Source: Hyphomicrobiales bacterium (GTDB taxonomy: Bacteria > Pseudomonadota > Alphaproteobacteria > Rhizobiales > Rhizobiaceae). From it: a stretch of DNA of 64,000 nt. The position numbers were made by a program, and so were the translations under genes. The stretch's first letter is position 1; each line of letters begins with the position of its first letter. Below are positions 16,785 through 25,014 of this stretch, piece by piece. The notes beneath the pieces are model-generated. The model searched no databases. It was given only the letters and a program-made list of their open reading frames with translations, and was not told the origin of the DNA. The stretch spans positions 124,001 to 188,000 of the forward strand of contig UEHQ01000034.1 in NCBI GenBank assembly GCA_900489925.1, given 5' to 3'.

Positions 16785-17552
16785 TTAGGCGACGGTCAGG
16801 TGCAGGCGCGTTTCGCCATCAAGGACGATTTCGATCGTTCCCGGCGCTTCAAGTTCGATCGCACCGCACAGCGTTCCCGTCGTGACCAGAGCGCCCGCCT
16901 TGAGCGAACTTTCGGGCCTCAGGCCGTCATTGGCGTAGGCCAGCAGCCAGGTGAGGACGTCGCCCTTGGGGTGCTGCGCCGGCGCGTCGTAGATCGACTG
17001 TCCGTTCAGTGTGACCTTCAGGGGAGTTCCGCTTGCTGTGTCGATCGCCGATTTGGCGACTGTCGGGCCGAGGACGTAGCCGTTGTTGCCGAGACGGTCG
17101 GCCAGGAAAAGCAGGAACGAATCCTTTCCGCTCTCCTCGATCGCGCTCACCAGCAGTTCTGCACCGAGATGAACTGTGGCAATGGCATCGACCAATTCGG
17201 CCCTGGTGTAGCTGCCATTGTGGCGCACCGGCAGATCTTTTCCGAGGCGCACGGCAATCTCGGCTTCGAACTTGATCCCCTTGTGCCAGGGGATCTGGGC
17301 GCCGGAATCGGCCTGGACATAAGGATGCAGGGGAGCGGTAACGGCCTGACCGTCAGGAGAAACGGTCACCTTCCAGGCATTGCTCGCAATCCCCTCGTCG
17401 GCGGCGAGAAAGTTCTGGGCGTCCATCGCGTGATGCAGATCGCCAGGCAGCGAGAAGCTTGCCGTCGGCGCCTGTTTGCCCGCGCGATGCAGGCTGTGAA
17501 GCCGGGCCGCCAGGGCGCGGGGATCGAAAGGTGCGGCGGCTGAGCCTGCCAT
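16785..17552 (-). CDS. FAH-family protein, 2-keto-4-pentenoate hydratase-like
   Basis: A 255-residue protein of the fumarylacetoacetase/MhpD superfamily. The ATG at 17552 follows GGAGGCACACC; an upstream extension to 17597 is less likely. Motifs include GIKFEAEIAVRLGKDLP (acidic metal ligand), VHLGAELLVSAIEESGKDSF, and GDVLTWLLAYANDGLRPE followed by GALVTTGTLCGAIEL, as in hydratases and oxaloacetate decarboxylases. It would act on a 2-oxo acid with Mg2+. It lies just upstream of the rhamnose operon's 3' end, but nothing ties it to rhamnose use. Confidence 0.75.
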   Translation of the reverse strand: MAGSAAAPFDPRALAARLHSLHRAGKQAPTASFSLPGDLHHAMDAQNFLAADEGIASNAWKVTVSPDGQAVTAPLHPYVQADSGAQIPWHKGIKFEAEIAVRLGKDLPVRHNGSYTRAELVDAIATVHLGAELLVSAIEESGKDSFLLFLADRLGNNGYVLGPTVAKSAIDTASGTPLKVTLNGQSIYDAPAQHPKGDVLTWLLAYANDGLRPESSLKAGALVTTGTLCGAIELEAPGTIEIVLDGETRLHLTVA

Positions 17553-17633
17553 GGTGTGCCTCCTCCATCGTTTTACGAGTCGCCACTCTATCGGCAACGG
17601 TCGGATGGGGCGAGGGGATGATTGGAAAGACTG

Positions 17634-19016
17634 TTATGCCATCGCCGCATACCAGGCGCGGCGATAGGCCGCGAGCCCAGGTATTTCCAAGGGTACGAAC
17701 TGTCTTTCCGTTCCCGTCGGCGGCTTTACTCCTGTCAACAAGGCTGCACCCTGGCTGGTGCCGGTGGATCCGGGCACTGCGATGACGGGTCGTCCGGTCA
17801 GGGCGGCCAGGATTGCCAGGTAGGTATCGTTGAGCGAGAACGGGCCTTCCACGATGGTCGGGCCGCCGGCGCCGATCAGCTCAAGGCAGGCCTCGTTCAT
17901 TAGCGCGAGATAGCAGCACATGCCGGCGTAGCGTTCAGCAGCGCTTGCATCCTCGGCGTTGATCCAGCGCGCGGCCTTGCCCGGGAAGGGGCCCGAGCCA
18001 GGGGCTGTGTTCGGCAGCAGCATCAGACCCTTGCCGACCACTGCGGCAAGCGCTGCCGATGCGTCGTCGGCGGACACCGGGCCGATCTCTGCCGACAAAA
18101 TCTCGAACTCCCTGCCGCCCATGAAGCGCGAGGAGGGCACGGCGCGACCATAGGCATCGACATTGGCCAGCGCATCGCGCCTGGGGTCGAGATGCTCGAG
18201 GTCACCACCGACGCCGAAGTTGATCACCCAGGTGCCCGTCGAGACCACGCCAAAGGGCGCTGGCCGGCTGACGAGATGGGGCAGCAACGACGCGTTTGAA
18301 TCGTGGATGCCGCAATAGACGGGTACGTTGCCCTTCAGTCCGATGCTGTCGGCAATCTCAGGCAGTACGGGTCCGAGCGCGTCGAAGGCGGAACGGATCG
18401 GCGCCATCAGGTCGCGAATTCCGAGCGTATCGACGAGCGAGGAATAGCGACCGTCCCTGGGGTTCCAGAGGTCGGTGTGGCACCCAAGTGACGTCACTTC
18501 ATTCGACAAGACGCCCGTCAGGCGTGCAGCCCAGTACTGCGGATAGGTCACGATGGCGGCGACCCGCGCGAAGTCATCGGCGAAGGCCGTCTTCTGATAA
18601 TGCAGTTGCGCGCCGACATTCAGCCCCATCGCCTGGTGCGGCGAGAACGTTTCCTCGAAGGGCGGCCGGAGTTCGGCATAGGCGTCGACGATCTCTTGCG
18701 GGTAAGCGTGCTCATAGTCCAGCACCGGCATGGCCAGATCGCCCTTGGCGTCCAGCAACGCCGCCGAGGCGCCGTGGGTCGTGATCGAGATTGCATCGAA
18801 GCCGGGCTGCTGCGCAAAGCTCTTGAGAGCGCCAAGCGTGAACGCCCAGAGAGCCTCGACATCGTAATGCGGATAGATGCCGTCCCTGATGACCGTATTC
18901 GGCGTCTTTACCGCAGCAATCTCGGCACCGGTGCTGCCGTCGAGAACGACGACTTTCGCATTGGTCTTGCCGATGTCGAGAACGGCGATGCGGCTGTATG
19001 TCTGTTTATCGGTCAT
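17634..19016 (-). CDS. rhaK: RhaK, FGGY-family sugar kinase of L-rhamnose catabolism
   Basis: A 460-residue FGGY kinase: N-terminal [19 protein letters not shown] (phosphate loop), [18 protein letters not shown] (catalytic region), and a C-terminal FGGY domain with [14 protein letters not shown]. It would phosphorylate L-rhamnulose. In R. leguminosarum, RhaK is also needed for activity of the RhaSTPQ importer (established for that species). Last gene of the rhaRSTPQMK run; its start overlaps rhaM's stop in ATGA (19013-19016). Confidence 0.9.
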   Translation of the reverse strand: MTDKQTYSRIAVLDIGKTNAKVVVLDGSTGAEIAAVKTPNTVIRDGIYPHYDVEALWAFTLGALKSFAQQPGFDAISITTHGASAALLDAKGDLAMPVLDYEHAYPQEIVDAYAELRPPFEETFSPHQAMGLNVGAQLHYQKTAFADDFARVAAIVTYPQYWAARLTGVLSNEVTSLGCHTDLWNPRDGRYSSLVDTLGIRDLMAPIRSAFDALGPVLPEIADSIGLKGNVPVYCGIHDSNASLLPHLVSRPAPFGVVSTGTWVINFGVGGDLEHLDPRRDALANVDAYGRAVPSSRFMGGREFEILSAEIGPVSADDASAALAAVVGKGLMLLPNTAPGSGPFPGKAARWINAEDASAAERYAGMCCYLALMNEACLELIGAGGPTIVEGPFSLNDTYLAILAALTGRPVIAVPGSTGTSQGAALLTGVKPPTGTERQFVPLEIPGLAAYRRAWYAAMA

Positions 19017-19333
19017 GGCATGTGGAAGACGGTGACGAGATCGCTCTGGACGGGAGAATTGTCCGGGTTGGTCGCCATGATGTCACCCATATGCGCCCAC
19101 CACTTCTTCATGACGGGGTGCTCGGGCAGGCTTGCCATGGTGTTGTCGCTCGTGCGCGTCAGAACGCCGAAGAGCGTGTTGGTCTCGCGGTCCAGGTGGA
19201 TCGAGTAGTCGCTGGCGCCCGACTGGTGCAGCAGATCGACCAGTTCCGGCCAGATTTCGTCATGACGCTTCTTGTACTCGGCTTCCATGCCGGGATTGAG
19301 CGTCATCTTGAAGGCGTGCTTTTCCAAGGTCAT
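19013..19333 (-). CDS. rhaM: L-rhamnose mutarotase
   Basis: A 106-residue RhaM/RhaU-family protein: [38 protein letters not shown] (catalytic His), [17 protein letters not shown], and the terminal MVTV-like region. It interconverts alpha and beta anomers of L-rhamnose in the cytoplasm. ATGA overlaps join it to both rhaQ and rhaK. Confidence 0.93.
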   Translation of the reverse strand: MTLEKHAFKMTLNPGMEAEYKKRHDEIWPELVDLLHQSGASDYSIHLDRETNTLFGVLTRTSDNTMASLPEHPVMKKWWAHMGDIMATNPDNSPVQSDLVTVFHMP

Positions 19334-20343
19334 TTGGAGCTCATGGCTTTGATGCGGCGGGCGATGATCGGGATCGCGATGGTAATGATCAGCAGCAGGC
19401 CGATGAATATCGACATGACGATGCCTGGAACGTTGAGGAGGCCGAGGCCGAAGGTGACGAGGCCCATGACGAAGGCCGCGATGACGACGCCGCCGATCTT
19501 GCCGGAGCCGCCGAGGATCGAAACGCCGCCGAGAACGACCATGGTCACGACCTCGAGTTCCCAGCCCTGCGCGATCGACGGACGGGTCGAGCCGAGACGG
19601 GAGGTCAGGCAGACCGAGGCGATGCCGCTCATCACGCCTGTCAGCACGAAGAGAATGAACTTCACCCGCTCGACCGGGATACCGGAGAAACGGGCAGCGA
19701 AATCATTGTTGCCGATCGTGTAAACCTGACGGCCGAAGTTCGTGGCGTGCAGGAGGATGGCGAAGAGGATCGCCAGCACGATGAACAGCACGAACTCGAA
19801 GGAAAAGACCCAGACGACGTAACCCTGGCCGAAGAAGGCGAAGTCCTCAGGGTAACCACCATAAGCCTGGTCGCCGAGGACGATGTAGGAAATGCCGCGA
19901 AACAGGCTCATCGTGCCGATGGTCACGACGATAGACGGCAGTTTCAGTACCGAGACCAGGAATCCGTTGAACATGCCGCAGAGCAGGCCGACACCGACGC
20001 CGATGGCGACGAGACCAGGCGCGCCAACGCCAACCTGGGCAGCAGCGCCCATGGCCGTCGACGCGAGCGCGATGATGGCCGCGACCGAAAGATCGATCTC
20101 GCCTGATATGACGAGCAGCGCCATGGCAAAGGCGATCATTGCCTTTTCGGTAAAGTTGAAGGTCGCGTCGGAGAGGTTCCAGGCATCCAGGAAGTAGGGC
20201 GATGCCAGCGAATTGAAGATGAAGATCAGGACCGCGACACCGAAGAGCAGGACTTCCCAGCTCGACATGATGCGCTTGAACGGCGTTCCGAGACGATCCG
20301 GAATGACGCGCTTTTCAGCGGGCGTGGAAACGACGGTGCTCAT
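19330..20343 (-). CDS. rhaQ: L-rhamnose ABC importer permease RhaQ
   Basis: A 337-residue RbsC-type permease with eight to ten hydrophobic segments. [19 protein letters not shown] and [26 protein letters not shown]-type segments carry the GEIDLSV and NGxLV-LPxIVVTIGT motifs of this family, and [20 protein letters not shown] is near residue 245. It pairs with RhaP. Overlaps: ATGA with rhaP upstream and with rhaM downstream. Confidence 0.92.
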   Translation of the reverse strand: MSTVVSTPAEKRVIPDRLGTPFKRIMSSWEVLLFGVAVLIFIFNSLASPYFLDAWNLSDATFNFTEKAMIAFAMALLVISGEIDLSVAAIIALASTAMGAAAQVGVGAPGLVAIGVGVGLLCGMFNGFLVSVLKLPSIVVTIGTMSLFRGISYIVLGDQAYGGYPEDFAFFGQGYVVWVFSFEFVLFIVLAILFAILLHATNFGRQVYTIGNNDFAARFSGIPVERVKFILFVLTGVMSGIASVCLTSRLGSTRPSIAQGWELEVVTMVVLGGVSILGGSGKIGGVVIAAFVMGLVTFGLGLLNVPGIVMSIFIGLLLIITIAIPIIARRIKAMSSK

Positions 20344-21341
20344 GCTGCCACCTCTGCTGGAGTTTCCGCTGCGGCCTTGTCACGCAGGATGATGCGGCCA
20401 CGGTTGCGCTCGCGCCTTGCGTTGAAGACGACAGCGAGGATGATGACGGTGCCGGAGATCGCCATCTGCGTGAACGGCGAGATGCCGATGACAGGCAGCG
20501 CGTTCTTGATGACACCGAGGAAGAGGGCGCCGAGCACCGTGCCGATGACCGAACCCACGCCTCCGGCGATCGAGATGCCGCCGATGACGCAGGCCGCAAC
20601 ACTGTCGAGCTCGAAGCCGTTGGCGATATCGACATAGGCGACCGCGTAGCGCGACACCCAGAGATAGCTTGCGAGACCCGCCAGCGCACCGGACAGAACG
20701 AAGGCAAGGAACTTCGTCCAGCCGACATCGATACCGGCGTAGACTGCTGCCGTTGGATTGCCGCCTGCGGCGTAGGTCGAACGGCCGAACTGGGTGTACT
20801 TCAGCAGCATGTAGATCAGCGCGACGATGATGATCGCAGCCCAGCTCAGGATCGGCATGCCGAGGACAACCGTGCGCGGAACATTCAGGAATGTCGCGGT
20901 CATCTGGTGCGCGTTGACCCATTCACCGCCCGACAGCACGAAGGCCATACCACGGTAGATGGTCAGTGTACCGAGCGTCACGACGATCGGCGGAATTTCA
21001 AGCGCCCACACCAGGAAGCCGTTGATCGCGCCGAGAAAGGCACCGATCAGGATGGCGGCGAGGATCAGGACGATCAGCGGCAAATCCGGATGAGCGGCGT
21101 TCAGCATCGCGATCGCCATGCCGGTGAAGGCGAGATTGGCGGCAACGGACAGGTCGATCGACTTGGTCAGGATAACCGTCATCTGGGCAAGCGCCAGGAT
21201 GATCAGGATCGATGTGTCGTTGAAGATGCCGGCGAGGTTGCCAGGCGTCGCGAAGCCCTGGGCTCGCGTCGAGAAGACCGCGACCATCACCGCGATGATG
21301 ATGAAGAGCAGCGTTTCGCGTTTTTTCAGGAGTCTGGACAT
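20340..21341 (-). CDS. rhaP: L-rhamnose ABC importer permease RhaP
   Basis: A 333-residue RbsC-type permease. Visible family motifs: AQMTVILTKSIDLSVAANLA (about 52-71), NGFLVWALEIPPIVVTLGTL (about 107-126), and ELDSVAACVIGGISIAGGVG (about 243-262). It follows rhaT by 10 bp and overlaps rhaQ by 4 bp. With RhaQ it forms the rhamnose channel. Confidence 0.92.
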   Translation of the reverse strand: MSRLLKKRETLLFIIIAVMVAVFSTRAQGFATPGNLAGIFNDTSILIILALAQMTVILTKSIDLSVAANLAFTGMAIAMLNAAHPDLPLIVLILAAILIGAFLGAINGFLVWALEIPPIVVTLGTLTIYRGMAFVLSGGEWVNAHQMTATFLNVPRTVVLGMPILSWAAIIIVALIYMLLKYTQFGRSTYAAGGNPTAAVYAGIDVGWTKFLAFVLSGALAGLASYLWVSRYAVAYVDIANGFELDSVAACVIGGISIAGGVGSVIGTVLGALFLGVIKNALPVIGISPFTQMAISGTVIILAVVFNARRERNRGRIILRDKAAAETPAEVAA

Positions 21342-21351
21342 GCTGGTACCC

Positions 21352-22887
21352 TCAAGCGTTACCGGTGGCAGCGCGCACCAGCGTTTCCGGCGTCAGGTCC
21401 TTGCGCTCGAAGAGGCCGGCAGACAGGCCCTCCTTCATGACAAGAACGCGGTCGGACATTCCGATGATCTCAGGCAGCTCGGACGAGATCATGATGATGG
21501 ACAGGCCTTCGGCGGCGAGCTCGCTGATGAAGCCGTGCACGGCAGCCTTCGAGCCGATATCGATGCCCTTGGTAGGCTCGTCGAGAATGATGACCTTCGG
21601 CAGCGTTGCCAGCCACTTCCCGATGACGACCTTCTGCTGGTTGCCGCCCGATAGCGTGCCGACTGGAACCGACAGGGCCGCCGCGCGCAGATCGAGCCGC
21701 TCGGCATATTTGCGGGCAAGCGCGAACTCGTTGGCGGCCTTCAGAAAGCCCTTGCGCGAGGTGCGCCCGAGCGAAGGCAGGGTCATGTTCTGGTAAATCG
21801 GCATCGGCAGCGCCAGGCCATGGCGACCACGCTCTTCCGGCACATAGACGATGCCGGCCTTGATCGCGTCGAGCGGCGAGTTGATGCTGATCTCCCTGCC
21901 GTCGAGCGTCAGCTTGCCGGATAGAGGCTTGGTGATGCCGAACAGCGACTGGCAAAGCTCGGAACGACCGGCACCGATCAGACCGTAGATGCCGAGGATC
22001 TCACCTTTGCGCAGCGTCAGCGAGATATCGCGGAATTCCGTCTGGTGACAGTATTTCTCGACCTGCAAAACCGGCGCGCCGATGGCGACGTCGATCTTCG
22101 GGAAAGCGTTCTCGACGTCGCGGCCGACCATCAGGCGAACGATGTCGTCCTGCGGCGTGGTCTTCAGCTTGCCGTGGCCGACGGCCTTGCCGTCGCGGAA
22201 AACGACGAAGTTGTCGGCGATCTCATAGAGCTCGTCGAACTTGTGACTGATGAAGAGGATCGCCTTGCCCTGCGCCTTCAGGCCTTCGACAATGCGGAAA
22301 AGATCGTCGATTTCCTTGCGTGACAGGGCTGCGGTCGGCTCGTCCATGATGACGATGCGGGCCTCGATCGACAGTGCGCGCGAGATCGCCACGAGATGGC
22401 GCTGCGCAATCGAGAGGTCCTTCAGGCGGATCGTCGGATCGATATTGCTTTCGAGCGAGGTCAGCAGCGCCTTGGCGCGGCTGTTCATCAGCTTCCAGTC
22501 GATCGTGCGGAATTTCGTTCGCGGCGCATGGCCGAGGAAGATGTTTTCGGCAACCGTCAGCTCGTCGAAAAGCACGGTTTCCTGATGGATGGCGGTCACG
22601 CCCGCGTCGATCGCAGCCTGTGCGTTGGCAAAGCTGGTCGGCTTGCCGTCGACGATGATCTCGCCTTCGTTCGGCCGGTAGATGCCGGTCAGGATCTTGA
22701 CGAGGGTCGACTTGCCTGCGCCGTTTTCGCCGATCAGGGCAGTGACCTTGCCGGGATAGAGCGCGATGCTGACGTTGTCGAGCGCCTTCACGCCGGGGAA
22801 GATCTGCGAGATGCCGCGCATCTCAAGGATGGCGGGTGCATCAGCGGCATTGACGTCCGCGACAGGTTGTTGAAGGGCAGTGTTCAT
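21352..22887 (-). CDS. rhaT: L-rhamnose ABC importer ATPase RhaT
   Basis: A 511-residue tandem ATPase of the RbsA/MglA type. The first domain has Walker A GENGAGKST, signature region LSIAQRHLVAIARAL-like (here LSIAQRHLVAISRAL), and Walker B IVIMDEPTAAL. The second domain has the degenerate GLIGAGRSEL loop and LSGGNQQKVVIGKW with VIILDEPTKGIDIGSK, the usual asymmetry. It powers RhaPQ. It is separated from rhaS by 72 bp that contain a hairpin. Confidence 0.93.
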   Translation of the reverse strand: MNTALQQPVADVNAADAPAILEMRGISQIFPGVKALDNVSIALYPGKVTALIGENGAGKSTLVKILTGIYRPNEGEIIVDGKPTSFANAQAAIDAGVTAIHQETVLFDELTVAENIFLGHAPRTKFRTIDWKLMNSRAKALLTSLESNIDPTIRLKDLSIAQRHLVAISRALSIEARIVIMDEPTAALSRKEIDDLFRIVEGLKAQGKAILFISHKFDELYEIADNFVVFRDGKAVGHGKLKTTPQDDIVRLMVGRDVENAFPKIDVAIGAPVLQVEKYCHQTEFRDISLTLRKGEILGIYGLIGAGRSELCQSLFGITKPLSGKLTLDGREISINSPLDAIKAGIVYVPEERGRHGLALPMPIYQNMTLPSLGRTSRKGFLKAANEFALARKYAERLDLRAAALSVPVGTLSGGNQQKVVIGKWLATLPKVIILDEPTKGIDIGSKAAVHGFISELAAEGLSIIMISSELPEIIGMSDRVLVMKEGLSAGLFERKDLTPETLVRAATGNA

Positions 22888-22916
22888 CAGCGTTTACCAG
22901 TGTTCAATGGGAAAGT

Positions 22917-22938
22917 CCCGGCGGCCTGAACCGCCGGG
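22917..22938 (-). promoter_or_regulatory. Hairpin between rhaS and rhaT
   Basis: CCCGGCGG (22917-22924) and CCGCCGGG (22931-22938) form a perfect 8-bp stem with a 6-base loop just after the rhaS stop on the minus strand. It probably raises rhaS message stability relative to the downstream genes. Confidence 0.6.
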
Positions 22939-22959
22939 TTTGGTTCGTCCAAGCGAGGC

Positions 22960-23955
22960 TTAGAAAACCTTCGAGAACTGGTCGATGTTCGAAGCGTTGT
23001 AGATGAACGGATCGGCCATTGCGGCTTCGCCCTTTTCATCAACCTTGATCTTGCCCATGCGGCCAGCTTCGATTTCGGTGCCCGGCTTGCCGGTCGCGTC
23101 ACCCTTTACGAGGTGATAGGCGATCTGCGTTGCGGAGTAGCCGAGGTCGATCGGGTTCCAGATCGCGAATTCCTTCGTCGCACCGGACTTGATCGCACCG
23201 GCCATTTCGGACGGCAGGCCAAGACCCGTTACGTAGACCTTGCCGACGAGACCCTTGTCTTCGACGACCTTGGACGCAGCCAGAACGCCGACCGTCGTCG
23301 GAGCGACGATGACCTTGACGTTCGGGTTGGACTTCAGCAGGCCTTCGGCTTCACGATAGGACTTGTCCGAAAGGTCGTCGCCGTAGACGGTGGTGACGAG
23401 GTTCAGGCCAGCGAAGTCCTTGAGCTGCTTCTTCATCTGGTCGATCCAGATGTTCTGGTTCGTCGAGGTGGTGGTTGCCGACAGGATGGCGAAGTCACCC
23501 TTACCGCCTTCCAGATGATCCTTGACGAGCGTCAGGCACATCTTGCCGATCAGTTCGTTGGACGATGGGTTCAGCTGCAGGATACGGCCGTCCTTGTTGA
23601 CGCCGGAATCCCAGGAGATGACCTTGATGCCGCGCTGCTTGGCCTTCTTGAGGGCCGGGATGACAGCGTCGGGATCGTTGGCGGAGATCGCGATGGCGTC
23701 GACGCCCTGCGCGATCAGCGAGTTGATGACTTCGATCTGGCCTTCGGCCGTCGTCGAGGTCGGGCCGGTGTAGATGACTTCCACGCCGCCGAGTTCCTTG
23801 GCTGCTTCCTGTGCGCCCTTGTTGGCGGCTTCAAAGAAGCCGTTACCGAGAGACTTCACCACCAGGCCGATCTTGATGTCCTTGGCGCTTGCAGCGCCTG
23901 CCATCAAGGCGACGGCAAAGGCAACGCCTACTGCCAGTGTTTTTGCGAGTTTCAT
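22960..23955 (-). CDS. rhaS: L-rhamnose-binding periplasmic protein RhaS
   Basis: A 331-residue family 2 (ribose-type) binding protein. Signal peptide: MKLAKTLAVGVAFAVALMAG, cleavage near ASA-KD (residue 24). The mature protein begins DIKIGLVVKSLGNGFFEAAN and shows VEVIYTGPTSTTAEGQIEVI, DAIAISANDPDAVIPALKKA and VISWDSGVN. The ribosome site GGGAGG lies 8 bases before ATG. It captures L-rhamnose for RhaTPQ. Confidence 0.92.
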   Translation of the reverse strand: MKLAKTLAVGVAFAVALMAGAASAKDIKIGLVVKSLGNGFFEAANKGAQEAAKELGGVEVIYTGPTSTTAEGQIEVINSLIAQGVDAIAISANDPDAVIPALKKAKQRGIKVISWDSGVNKDGRILQLNPSSNELIGKMCLTLVKDHLEGGKGDFAILSATTTSTNQNIWIDQMKKQLKDFAGLNLVTTVYGDDLSDKSYREAEGLLKSNPNVKVIVAPTTVGVLAASKVVEDKGLVGKVYVTGLGLPSEMAGAIKSGATKEFAIWNPIDLGYSATQIAYHLVKGDATGKPGTEIEAGRMGKIKVDEKGEAAMADPFIYNASNIDQFSKVF

Positions 23956-24005
23956 GCTTTATCCTCCCACGTTGTTAAGACTTGAATACATCCTGCCGGT
24001 GCCAC

Positions 24006-24815
24006 TCATGCGACCGACGAGGAATCCTCCTTCGCTTGCGAGATCGTGCTCGCAACGACGAGCCGGATGCCCGCATCTTCGATCATCCGTCCGGCTTCCT
24101 CGGGAATGCCGTCATCGGTAATGATCGTAGAAACACGGTCGAGCGGGCACAGAATGAGGCTCGACCGGCGGTTAAACTTGCTGGAATCGACCATGACGAC
24201 GAGTTCGTCGGCCTGATGCATCAGCTTCTGTTCGCTCTGAATGATCTGCGCGTCGGCTTCCATGATGCCGAGCGGGCCGACGCCCTGCGCACCGATGAAG
24301 AAGCGCCGCGCATAGAAATTGCGAATGGCGTCGTTGTCGAAGGGCGAGAGGATCAGGCTCTGCTCACGATAGATCACGCCGCCAGGCACGGTGACCGTGT
24401 TCTTCGAGTGCTTGACCAGATGTTCGGCGATCGCAAAAGAGTTGGTCATGACCTGCATGCGATGCGCGGCCATGAAATGCACCATCTGGAAGGTGGTCGT
24501 GCCACCATTGATGATGATCGCATCGCCCGGATCGCACAAATCGACGGCTGCGCGAGCGATTGAGCGTTTTTTATCGATGTTGACTGATTCTGAAACCCGG
24601 AAAGGGCGCCCGGCCAGATTTCCGAGCTGTGGCGGATGCACCGCCTCGGCGCCACCCCGCACACGGCGGATCTTTCCCTGCACATGAAGGGCCGCGATGT
24701 CACGCCGGATCGTCGCCTCGGAAGCCTCTGTCAATTCGGAAATATCCTGAATCGTGATGACAGACTTTTCCTGAACGGCGCTCAGTATGATGCGATGGCG
24801 TTCGCGTTCGTGCAT
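24006..24815 (-). CDS. rhaR: DeoR-family regulator RhaR
   Basis: A 269-residue DeoR-type repressor. The ATG at 24815 follows AGGAGGAACCCC and is preferred over an upstream ATG at 24866. The N-terminal HTH spans about residues 10-60 (ITIQDISELTEASEATIRRD), followed by the sugar-phosphate-sensing DeoRC domain (INGGTTTFQMVHFM; SEQKLMHQADELVVMVDSSK). In R. leguminosarum, RhaR negatively controls both rha transcripts. The first gene of the minus-strand rha operon, so it is likely autoregulated. Confidence 0.92.
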   Translation of the reverse strand: MHERERHRIILSAVQEKSVITIQDISELTEASEATIRRDIAALHVQGKIRRVRGGAEAVHPPQLGNLAGRPFRVSESVNIDKKRSIARAAVDLCDPGDAIIINGGTTTFQMVHFMAAHRMQVMTNSFAIAEHLVKHSKNTVTVPGGVIYREQSLILSPFDNDAIRNFYARRFFIGAQGVGPLGIMEADAQIIQSEQKLMHQADELVVMVDSSKFNRRSSLILCPLDRVSTIITDDGIPEEAGRMIEDAGIRLVVASTISQAKEDSSSVA

Positions 24816-24856
24816 GGGGTTCCTCCTAGCTTGCTTATTTCGTAGTTGCGACATTG

Positions 24857-24929
24857 TGTCAATCAAAAACGATCAAGAATTTTCATATTGCGCTGCACAA
24901 TAATCGAATTTGATCGTTTTCGATTGACA
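24857..24929. promoter_or_regulatory. Rha divergent promoters with 20-bp inverted-repeat operator
   Basis: TGTCAATCAAAAACGATCAA (24857-24876) and TTGATCGTTTTCGATTGACA (24910-24929) are inverted repeats matching at 19 of 20 positions, 33 bp apart. Each arm ends in TTGACA reading outward, a good -35. On plus, GATACC at 24948-24953 is a possible -10 for rhaD (18-bp spacing). On minus, AATAAG at 24839-24834 is a possible -10 for rhaR (17-bp spacing). RhaR bound to both arms would block both promoters. Confidence 0.75.
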
Positions 24930-25014
24930 ATGTCCATTTCGATGAGCGATACCGTCACCGCAAAGGGCGCGGAGTTCGTTCGTGCGTCCAAGAAATTTTA
25001 CATGGGAGGATGAC

